Positions 49,750 to 57,755 of a DNA stretch of 64,000 bases are shown piece by piece. The notes below the pieces were generated by a model. It was given only the letters and a program-made list of their open reading frames with translations. It made no database searches and was not told where the DNA came from. The DNA is from Bacteroidia bacterium (GTDB lineage: Bacteria; Bacteroidota; Bacteroidia; Cytophagales; Cyclobacteriaceae): positions 1 through 64,000 of the forward strand of contig JAUIAO010000028.1 of assembly GCA_030425425.1 (NCBI GenBank). The letters are read 5' to 3'. Positions within the stretch are counted from its first letter, which is position 1; every line of letters begins with the position of its first letter. A program made the translations under genes and the position numbers.

Positions 49750-50814
49750 ATGATTGCAAAAAGTACAACAAGGATAATTATCATTTTAAGCTTGATTTTT
49801 ATCATTTCTTGCAACGGCAAAAAAGAAAAGCCGTCTTCCTCAAAATCCTCCCCTAGAATCAGGAAAACTACCAAGGTTGTAAATCCAAAAATCAATGAAA
49901 CTTTCGTTTTAGGAGATACCATTTTATTTGATATTCAATCAGATAGTGCCGTAGACAGTGTGTCAATGATTTTTGAAAACAAACTAACTGTTTTTCAAAG
50001 CTCTAGTTTCACATGGCCAACCAGAGCTGCCAAAACCGGAGTACAAAAATTCAGATTAACAGTTTATTCCTCAGGCAACGAGGAGACTCATTATCCCAAA
50101 GTAAAAATTCTCTCAGACGTAGAACCCCTACAGACCACTTTTGAAATAATCAATGAGTATCCCCACAATGAGAATTCATACACACAAGGGCTATTTTTTG
50201 TTGGCGACACCCTGGTAGAAAGTACGGGGAGAGAAGGTCAATCAAGACTTACCAAGCTCAACCTGAATACTGGAAAGGAATATCAATCCATCAGTTTGCC
50301 GAACGAGTATTTCGGGGAGGGAAGTACGATTTGGAATGACAAAATCATTCAGCTTACCTGGACTTCTCAAGTAGGATTTGTTTATGATCAGAACCTGAAA
50401 CAAACGGGGAAGTTTAATTACACACATGAAGGATGGGGAATTACGACTCTCGGTGATACACTGATTATGAGTGATGGTACAGAGATGTTGCATTTACTGG
50501 ATCCCAGGGATTTTTCTGAAATAGGCAAACTGGAAGTATACACTGACAAACGTAAAATCATCAATCTCAACGAGCTGGAAGTGATCAAAGGTAAAATCTA
50601 CGCGAATGTATGGTTGGAAAACAAAATAGTGGTAATAGACCCAATGAGTGGTAAGGTATTGGAAACCATCAATATGAAATCCCTTAAATCGCGCGTAGTA
50701 AATAGCGGAGCAGAGGCTTTTAACGGAATCGCGTATAAGCCGGAAACTGACCAAATATTTGTAACGGGTAAGCTCTGGCCAAAAATATTTGAAGTGAAAT
50801 TTTATTCTAATTAA
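49750..50814 (+). CDS. Glutaminyl-peptide cyclotransferase lipoprotein
   Basis: 354 residues. Lipobox IISC (Cys ~21), a ~95-residue beta-rich N-domain, then the five-bladed glutamine cyclotransferase (plant/bacterial type) domain from ~120: EYPHNENSYTQGLFF, GREGQSRLTKLNL, FGEGSTIWNDKIIQLTWTS, THEGWGITTLGDTLIMSDGT, ELEVIKGKIYANVW. It converts N-terminal Gln of proteins to pyroglutamate, here in the periplasm or at the surface. In Bacteroidota this activity is thought to protect exported proteins, many of which begin with Gln after signal cleavage. Confidence 0.9.
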   Translation: MIAKSTTRIIIILSLIFIISCNGKKEKPSSSKSSPRIRKTTKVVNPKINETFVLGDTILFDIQSDSAVDSVSMIFENKLTVFQSSSFTWPTRAAKTGVQKFRLTVYSSGNEETHYPKVKILSDVEPLQTTFEIINEYPHNENSYTQGLFFVGDTLVESTGREGQSRLTKLNLNTGKEYQSISLPNEYFGEGSTIWNDKIIQLTWTSQVGFVYDQNLKQTGKFNYTHEGWGITTLGDTLIMSDGTEMLHLLDPRDFSEIGKLEVYTDKRKIINLNELEVIKGKIYANVWLENKIVVIDPMSGKVLETINMKSLKSRVVNSGAEAFNGIAYKPETDQIFVTGKLWPKIFEVKFYSN

Positions 50815-50825
50815 TACGAATTAAC

Positions 50826-51122
50826 ATGACCCTGGAAGAAGCAACAACAAAAGTGAAAAAACTAGCCGAATACAACGGCGGAAAAGTCAATGCGAAAATC
50901 AACTTTCAGTTTGATGAAGGTTTGATCCATCTTGACGACACAGTGAGCCCTACGATCGTGAGCAATGAAGAGCAAAACGCTTCGTGCACGATTAAGTTAA
51001 GCATCAACAATTTTGAAAAAATGATGTCCGGAAATCTAAACCCAATGATGGCATTTATGGGTGGTAAGATGAAAATAGATGGAGACAAAGGTGTGGCAAT
51101 GAAGCTTGCCTCATTATTCTAA
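50826..51122 (+). CDS. SCP2 sterol-carrier-like protein
   Basis: 98 residues. VNAKINFQFDEGLIHLDD, CTIKLSINNFEKMMSGNLNPMMAFMGGKMKI (quoted in part) and KGVAMKLASLF follow the SCP2 domain pattern of a lipid-binding fold. Cytoplasmic, single domain. It starts 11 nt after the cyclase gene and ends immediately against the convergent sortase gene. Confidence 0.85.
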   Translation: MTLEEATTKVKKLAEYNGGKVNAKINFQFDEGLIHLDDTVSPTIVSNEEQNASCTIKLSINNFEKMMSGNLNPMMAFMGGKMKIDGDKGVAMKLASLF

Positions 51123-54100
51123 TCAACGCAGAATATACAACTTCCCAATACCATTTTTAAATCCACGATCAGCAGATGTAAACCGATGATTCATTTGCTG
51201 ATCGTTGGTTTCTATCATCACTCGGTATAGATACACTCCATTAGCGAGCAAATCTCCATATTCATCCCGGCCGTCCCACGCATACTCTGTGATATTATTT
51301 CCGATCCTGATAGCTCCTATTTCATTCTGAGTAATTTCCCTTACGACTATTCCCGACACTGTCATGATCTGGATTTTGATCTTTTCTGGAATTACGCTAC
51401 CTGTGAGGGTGAAAACGAATCTTGTACTGGTAGAGAAAGGATTCGGGTAAGGATAAAAATGGGTGATAGTGGACTCGTTGATTACCTCAAAGCTGATCTC
51501 ATAGTCCTCACCGGATAAGTTTCCTGATTCGTCCGTGGCATTGACTCGCAATGAATAGACTCCATCTTCCAGAGGCCCCGGCTGATAAATGATGCGGAAA
51601 GGCTCCGTTTCTGTGGCCAGCTCATATGATAATTTTGAATCTGTAAAGTTGACTTTCTCATACACACATGTCTCACAAGGAGCTTTCATTTCAATGAGCA
51701 TTCCTACTGTATCATCTTTAAATAGGTATTCATTTTCATCTTTTACCTTGATGTGAATATTTGGATTAGGAGAGACAATATCACCATCCAAAATGTAGCC
51801 TCCATCGAAGGTCACATCCAGCACAGGGTTCGTTTGGTCTGGGTTCACAGTAAAAGAAAGTGCTTCATTAATCACATTATTGGTACTATATCTTTCTAGT
51901 TCCTCACCAACTACTTTTACTATAATAGCATTGTCTCCGGCTTTACCCCGAGTATCAGTTTTAAGATCAAATCGAACAGAATCTCCGGCTGATGGTGCTT
52001 TGATTTTGAATTCCTGACTCTCAGTAGTACCAATATCGACATTAATGATCTCAGCAGAAACTTGTAAAGAATCAGTATAATCTGTCTCAGATATATTGGT
52101 GAAGACATATTGGCGATTATAGTCAGCTCCCTCATCAAGTGTGAGCCGAGTCTGATCCGGAAGTATCAATAACCCTTCAGGTGGATTTTCGTATTGAACA
52201 GTCCAAAAATTAATAGAAGCCGGAGTAAGATTGGTATTATCTGAAAATCCAAATGACAGTCTCAGGAAAGGATATTGAGAAGCAGAAACATTGGAAATAT
52301 CCAGATCTGCTAACCGATATCTTGTAAAAAGTGTAGTTTCTTCTCCTGCCTGATTTACTCCAATGATATTGATATTTGCAAAATCAAGTGGCTCTTTTAT
52401 AACCTGATAATCAAAGCTCGTCCATTTTTTAGCCGGACCGATACGCGGGGTAGACATACTTCCTGAAGAGTATTTTCCAGTCACCTGATCGGTCAGCTCT
52501 ATAGTTTGCTCTTTGAGCGGAATTCCACTACCATCACTGATCACTTCTTGCGCGTCACCTTCAGAACCTCCTTTTCGGCCAAGAAAAATCACCGGCTGAC
52601 CATCTATGAGGCTTTCGACTGTACTTTTCTGAATCCCAACATTGGCCAAAGATGTTTTTAGCTGCTCATCCCAATTAGTATAATTTACAGTACCAAATGA
52701 AAACAACAATATCTGATCCTTCTCATCCATAGCACTGATCAAACTATCCAACAATCTATTTCCGCCAAGGACATCCAGCTCATTGAAATTAAAGATTGAC
52801 TGTGGTGCCCGTCCACATAGGTAATCAATCAATATATCCCGTCCTGTATCGCCAAATGGTCTGTATGGCTGTGCAGTTTGCTTGCTGAAAACTACAGCAT
52901 TGATGGCATTTTTTCTTTTGCAATCCGGGTCTACAAGGTTATCAGTCTCCATGATATCCAAATCATCCACCAAAACACGATAATCTTCATAGGTCTTTCC
53001 ACTTTCAACACCATGTGTACGAACTTGAAACCCTGCATTTGTCTCTATGAATTGCATACGCTTGGCATCCGGATCAAAAGTTATATTTTGGAAGGTATTT
53101 TCTTCGAATTGCTGGCCACTGACTTGCATCCAGGTAGATGGTGAACCCTTAATTTTGGTAAAAGATGACCTCACCCAAGTGGTATCCTCATCACCTTCAG
53201 GATTCGCAAATCGGGTTCTCCAATATACAGAAGTGCTATCGGGGAGATTATCCAGATTCATCTGATGACTTACAAGGAGGTCAGCTGTGATTTCCAGACT
53301 TTTTTTGAAAGCAGAATTAAAAGTCTTAATAGTATCAATTTCGAGACTATATACTCGGTTTATATCAAGTTGATTAGCCGACTGCCAGATCAGGGTCACT
53401 TCATCATCCGGAACCACACCATAGTTGATAGGATACAGTGGAATCGTGTTTCCTCTTGGAATGAATACTTCTATCTGCTGCTTATTATTTAACTCCGAGA
53501 GTTCTTCAATTTCATTATTTGGATCAATCGAGATGTTGAACTGGTTATCCCCCTCAATACTTCTTTGCTCGCGATACATGGTGAAATTGACAGTATCTGA
53601 ACTTAGAATTCTGGGGAAAGCGTGAAAAGTGGTATCCTTCTGCCCATCGGGAAAAATATGTTCTACACGGATTTGGATTGAATCGAGATTGGTTTTGCCA
53701 AAATTTTTAATGGGAATGATAATCTGAAAAGAATCTACATTGGCCAGCACCTTGTCACTATTAAATGAAATGGCTTTCAGACCTTGAGACTCAATAGCGT
53801 AATCTGTTTTATCAGCTCCAAAAACTTTTACCGCAGGATCGCCCTGTAGTATATTCTGATAGACCTGTGAAAAGGTAAAATCATTGAGCCCATAAACCTG
53901 AAAATAGCGTTCAGCCACCAAATTCACCACTTTTCCCACAGAGCTACCAAAGTGATCATCATTGGCAAACGCAAACTCATAATACAGATCCGACCATCGT
54001 TTCAAGCTTGAGGATTGTGCATAATCGGAGTTGGCAATAAAACCAATCGCCCCGGCATTCGGAGTTCTAATCCAGTCTTCTCCCCAAGTCACTACATCTG

Positions 54101-56099
54101 AGAGGCTTGCTGTATTATACGAGAAAATACCGCCAGCATTGCAGCCATTTACCAGAATCATGGGATACTTACTCTGATTCGCATAACCGTCCGTGGCAGC
54201 AGAAGGTCTTCCAATTTCAATATCGGTAACCACACTACTAGAGTGGCCAAAAAAGGTAATCTGACTAACTCCTTCATTTACTTTCTTTGCGACATTTAAT
54301 ACTTGGACTGCTTCCGTCGATTGTTTTTGCCGAGTATCCACTGCACCACCCAGATAATCACCTTCAGCAATGTCCTTGAAACGATTCACGTAGTTGAAAT
54401 ATGCGAGCTGCTCGGTACTGGTAATGCCTCCACTGAGATGTAAGAGGTCTTTTCTCCATAAGTTATCATACGGCAGAGACTCCATTTCTTTCACCTTTTG
54501 TAAATAAGCAAGGACCTGCGCCGGATTCACAGCGCTTAACCTACCGGTGGCGAGAGCTGGCGCGTGATTTCCATCAATAACATCTACGCTGAATAAAGCA
54601 TCCGCTCCGGGGTAACCGTATGTTGGAACAAAATGTGTCATAGTTCCGACCAGTTTTCGATTGTAATCATAGTCGATGGTTACGCCTTTGCCAATAAGAA
54701 ATAAGTATTCAGCAACTCCAGTATTCACCGCTTTTTCCACAAAGTTTTTAATCGCAATTGGTGTAGGATCTCCGTAACCAAATCGATCATAAATGTCTTG
54801 AATATCCATTTTCAATACTTGAAAAGAACCTCCTTCCTCACTTTCTCTATACTCCACATACTCATCTACAGGATTGACTTCTTCTATAGGCTCGTTGAGA
54901 TCTGGATGTGAGATGATTAAATAATCACTGGAACTAATTGGTAAGACTTCAAAATCAACTTTTTCCAAATTTGCAATTGATCGGGTATTGGTAAAAACTA
55001 AAAACTCACGCTCCACCTTCATAGAAGGAATAATAAATTCGATTCCCTCAGAAATTATCGATTTGGCAAAAACTCTAGGTGAAAAAGGATCCGTTACCTC
55101 AAAAACACGTAAATCCGATGGATTATCGGCAGGAACCACTGCATAGCCTTTGGTGGCGTTCGTGGCTCGAAAATGATATTTCTTTGCTGTACCTGTGAAG
55201 TTAAGGTTCTGAGAATAATCGAGTCTCAAAGCAGAAAAGCTTAAACTTCCTCCAGTTTTCGTGACGACCACCGTGAGATTACCCGATGCACTAACATCAG
55301 AGTTCAATATAGGTTCTGAAAACCTTCCGATGTTTTGCCCTTGAATATTGAGTTGAGCAACCTGCCTCAAATTATTCGAACTAGGTCCTACGCTGATAGT
55401 CGCTGAATGAGTACCATTATTACTCCCCAATAAGACGATTTCTAGTTCTGGAGCCTTGCCATTGGGATTATGGTTTTCTAATGTGAGGTTAAAAGTTTTG
55501 CTTCCATTGAAGCTACTGCCCGTCCAGCCTTCACCGGTATCAAATTTGGGATTGAGGATTTCAAATGTACTTCCATATCTAATCCCCACATCGTATACAT
55601 CTGATTCCAGTTCAAGAAGGGTTCCGATATGATATGGCTCAGGTGTGAGCCCTGTCGCATCCAGATTAGAGGAAATTTCCATCCGCTTTCCATTGGCAGA
55701 TGTCTGATGCCAAGTAAGGAAATATGCACTGGAATCGTGAAATAAACTCTTATATGGATGGGGCTGTGATTCTGGCGACACATAGAGTTCTGTCTCGTCG
55801 CTTCCATCATGACCTTCCGCAAAAAACTCCAGATAGCTTAGGGTATTATTACCAGCTGAGACCGTCCTGATAGCCAATTCTACTCCTTTTCTGAAAACCT
55901 GATATCGCGAAGCTGCAATACTCTCCACTGGAATGCCTACACCCTTAAGCTCACTGGCTGTCAATCGATATACACCATCTTCTCCTATGGTCATTTTGAA
56001 ATAATCCTGTGTAGGATCAATCCAATCATCAGCATACTGAGCATGAATGGATGGAGCCAAAACAAGAATGAACAATATGGTCATTAGTTTATTCCACAT
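51123..56099 (-). CDS. porU2: PorU2-type C25 peptidase, putative type IX secretion sortase
   Basis: 1658 residues. Signal peptide (ending APSIHAQ), an N-terminal beta region (~25-390), a gingipain-like peptidase C25 domain (~395-770) with the dyad His619 (FFGHSSSVV) and Cys653 (ILVNGCNAGG), CARDB-like Ig domain (~795-905: NFGKTNLDSIQIRVEHI), further beta domains including one DEN-type bacterial Ig, and a C-terminal T9SS-sorting-like/FlgD-like domain (YPYPNPFSTSTRFVF, AWDGRDEYGDLLANGVYLY). It is much longer than PorU (~1150-1300), matching the PorU2 group. Probably processes or anchors T9SS cargo at the cell surface. Overlaps the PorV/PorQ gene by 11 nt. Confidence 0.87.
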   Translation of the reverse strand: MWNKLMTILFILVLAPSIHAQYADDWIDPTQDYFKMTIGEDGVYRLTASELKGVGIPVESIAASRYQVFRKGVELAIRTVSAGNNTLSYLEFFAEGHDGSDETELYVSPESQPHPYKSLFHDSSAYFLTWHQTSANGKRMEISSNLDATGLTPEPYHIGTLLELESDVYDVGIRYGSTFEILNPKFDTGEGWTGSSFNGSKTFNLTLENHNPNGKAPELEIVLLGSNNGTHSATISVGPSSNNLRQVAQLNIQGQNIGRFSEPILNSDVSASGNLTVVVTKTGGSLSFSALRLDYSQNLNFTGTAKKYHFRATNATKGYAVVPADNPSDLRVFEVTDPFSPRVFAKSIISEGIEFIIPSMKVEREFLVFTNTRSIANLEKVDFEVLPISSSDYLIISHPDLNEPIEEVNPVDEYVEYRESEEGGSFQVLKMDIQDIYDRFGYGDPTPIAIKNFVEKAVNTGVAEYLFLIGKGVTIDYDYNRKLVGTMTHFVPTYGYPGADALFSVDVIDGNHAPALATGRLSAVNPAQVLAYLQKVKEMESLPYDNLWRKDLLHLSGGITSTEQLAYFNYVNRFKDIAEGDYLGGAVDTRQKQSTEAVQVLNVAKKVNEGVSQITFFGHSSSVVTDIEIGRPSAATDGYANQSKYPMILVNGCNAGGIFSYNTASLSDVVTWGEDWIRTPNAGAIGFIANSDYAQSSSLKRWSDLYYEFAFANDDHFGSSVGKVVNLVAERYFQVYGLNDFTFSQVYQNILQGDPAVKVFGADKTDYAIESQGLKAISFNSDKVLANVDSFQIIIPIKNFGKTNLDSIQIRVEHIFPDGQKDTTFHAFPRILSSDTVNFTMYREQRSIEGDNQFNISIDPNNEIEELSELNNKQQIEVFIPRGNTIPLYPINYGVVPDDEVTLIWQSANQLDINRVYSLEIDTIKTFNSAFKKSLEITADLLVSHQMNLDNLPDSTSVYWRTRFANPEGDEDTTWVRSSFTKIKGSPSTWMQVSGQQFEENTFQNITFDPDAKRMQFIETNAGFQVRTHGVESGKTYEDYRVLVDDLDIMETDNLVDPDCKRKNAINAVVFSKQTAQPYRPFGDTGRDILIDYLCGRAPQSIFNFNELDVLGGNRLLDSLISAMDEKDQILLFSFGTVNYTNWDEQLKTSLANVGIQKSTVESLIDGQPVIFLGRKGGSEGDAQEVISDGSGIPLKEQTIELTDQVTGKYSSGSMSTPRIGPAKKWTSFDYQVIKEPLDFANINIIGVNQAGEETTLFTRYRLADLDISNVSASQYPFLRLSFGFSDNTNLTPASINFWTVQYENPPEGLLILPDQTRLTLDEGADYNRQYVFTNISETDYTDSLQVSAEIINVDIGTTESQEFKIKAPSAGDSVRFDLKTDTRGKAGDNAIIVKVVGEELERYSTNNVINEALSFTVNPDQTNPVLDVTFDGGYILDGDIVSPNPNIHIKVKDENEYLFKDDTVGMLIEMKAPCETCVYEKVNFTDSKLSYELATETEPFRIIYQPGPLEDGVYSLRVNATDESGNLSGEDYEISFEVINESTITHFYPYPNPFSTSTRFVFTLTGSVIPEKIKIQIMTVSGIVVREITQNEIGAIRIGNNITEYAWDGRDEYGDLLANGVYLYRVMIETNDQQMNHRFTSADRGFKNGIGKLYILR

Positions 56100-57165
56100 C
56101 GAAATTGACTTTTATAGAAAAAACATGTGAATACAACCCCGGAGACAGGTCTGCTAAATCCGTAAATGAATAATCAATATCTACTTGCTGAATCCTAAAA
56201 CCAACCCCAACATTTGGCTGGAATGTCCATGAATATGAACCATCAAAATCTTTTACTTGCTGGAATTGGCCAATTCCTCCTCTCAAAAAGGCTGACTTAT
56301 TATACCCTAATTCAAACCCACCTCTGGGATCAACCGAAATAACATCCGTCTGAAGTAGGGCATTCCTCTTTCCGTCTGTAGTAATCACTAAATCCATAGA
56401 AGTGAGTAGGTTAAACTTCTTTCCCAGCTCAAAATTCCTGTAAGCTCCAATCACTATTCTTGGCAGAGTGATCTCCAGACTCTGTGTGTATAGATCGTTT
56501 CCGGTTGTAGAATAAATATCTCTCAGTTCGTCTTCATTAATAGACCAGCTATTGAAAGTCCCAAAAATGTCCTTCGCCATAATTCCAATTCCCCAGTTTT
56601 TAGTTTGCTTTTGAAGACCAAAATCCATCCCGAACCCCCAGGCATCTGCAAAGTCCCCTACTACTCGTCTGATTACTTTTACGCTACCGCCAAGATTCAA
56701 TCCTCCCAGTGCTTTCAATTCTCTGGCATAGGTTCCAAAAAAACCATAATCAGCTGCAGAAAAGAACGTAATATTGTCATAATTGATTGCGCCATTGGCA
56801 TCAAAGAGTAATCTGGTATCAGGAATATCATCCACAGCAAACCGGATCATGGATACACTCAACACCGCGTCACTTTCCATACGTGCAGCGAATGCCGCGT
56901 AATCATAATTGCTAATTCCACCAAAATAAGCCGAATGCATAAGCTCCAATTGGTAATCGCTTGCCAGGCTGGCAAGACCTGCAGGGTTCCAATAACTGGC
57001 AGACACATCACTCACATGTGAAACCATACTCAGCCCCATGCCAAATGCTCTGGCATCTACCCCAATATTGAGGAACTCATTACTGTATTTGGGAGTATTG
57101 TCCTGAGCAAAAACTCCCAGGAATGCACTAAATGAAATTAAAAAAAGAAGAAGTTTTCCCGGCAT
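56089..57165 (-). CDS. PorV/PorQ-family outer-membrane protein
   Basis: 358 residues. Signal peptide (ending LGVFAQ), then a FadL-like beta-barrel: NIGVDARAFGMGLSMVS and SASYWNPAGLASL are the PorV/PorQ start, and the strand-rich C-terminus ends in Phe-rich FSIKVNFDVE. PorV shuttles cargo to PorU in T9SS. Overlap with the PorU2-like gene suggests a dedicated pair. Confidence 0.87.
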   Translation of the reverse strand: MPGKLLLFLISFSAFLGVFAQDNTPKYSNEFLNIGVDARAFGMGLSMVSHVSDVSASYWNPAGLASLASDYQLELMHSAYFGGISNYDYAAFAARMESDAVLSVSMIRFAVDDIPDTRLLFDANGAINYDNITFFSAADYGFFGTYARELKALGGLNLGGSVKVIRRVVGDFADAWGFGMDFGLQKQTKNWGIGIMAKDIFGTFNSWSINEDELRDIYSTTGNDLYTQSLEITLPRIVIGAYRNFELGKKFNLLTSMDLVITTDGKRNALLQTDVISVDPRGGFELGYNKSAFLRGGIGQFQQVKDFDGSYSWTFQPNVGVGFRIQQVDIDYSFTDLADLSPGLYSHVFSIKVNFDVE

Positions 57166-57329
57166 AAAATATTAAATCCAATTGCAATTTAACGGCTACC
57201 GAATAGACATAGAATAGGAACATTCAATATTGAAGAGCAAATAAATCTATTTTATCGAATTGATATTACTTTAATTATATTTTATGGTACTATTTAAAGA
57301 ATTTTTAATGTATAGTAATATTTTTTACT

Positions 57330-57354
57330 AGGTACTTGGCCATGCACAGTACCT
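57330..57354. promoter_or_regulatory. Inverted repeat upstream of the PadR-PspC genes
   Basis: AGGTACT (57330-57336) and AGTACCT (57348-57354) form a perfect 7-bp inverted repeat. TATAGTAAT repeats flank it directly (57311-57319 and 57362-57370). PadR regulators bind palindromes near their own promoter, so this is a likely autoregulatory site. Confidence 0.45.
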
Positions 57355-57407
57355 TTCCGTATATAGTAATGCAAACCGAGGGGAACGAACCATAAACGCA
57401 TGGGCTA

Positions 57408-57755
57408 ATGAACATTGAAAACACACAAGTACAGATGAGAAAAGGGATACTGGAATTCTGTATCCTACATATCATCGCTCGCGGGGAAGTTTATGCCTCC
57501 GATCTGCTGGAAGAGCTCACCTCTGCCAGAATCATGGTAGTGGAAGGCACTCTTTATCCGCTGCTAACCAGACTGAGAAAAGCAGGGCTGGTAGATTATA
57601 AATGGGTAGAATCTAATTCCGGGCCACCACGTAAGTATTATACAATTACGGAGCAGGGTTCTGATTTTTTAGAAGGACTCGACCATACCTGGAACGAACT
57701 GGTCTCTTCTACACATAAAATTATTTCGGTCAACAAGAATATACCTAACTCATGA
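57408..57755 (+). CDS. PadR-family transcriptional regulator
   Basis: 115 residues. Winged-helix pattern QMRKGILEFCILHIIARGEVYASDLLEEL (in part), then MVVEGTLYPLLTRLRKAGLVDYKWVES and PPRKYYTITEQG, the PadR hallmarks. The short C-terminal helix (DHTWNELVSSTHKII) serves dimerisation. It overlaps the PspC gene by 4 nt (ATGA), so it controls and co-expresses with it. Confidence 0.92.
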   Translation: MNIENTQVQMRKGILEFCILHIIARGEVYASDLLEELTSARIMVVEGTLYPLLTRLRKAGLVDYKWVESNSGPPRKYYTITEQGSDFLEGLDHTWNELVSSTHKIISVNKNIPNS

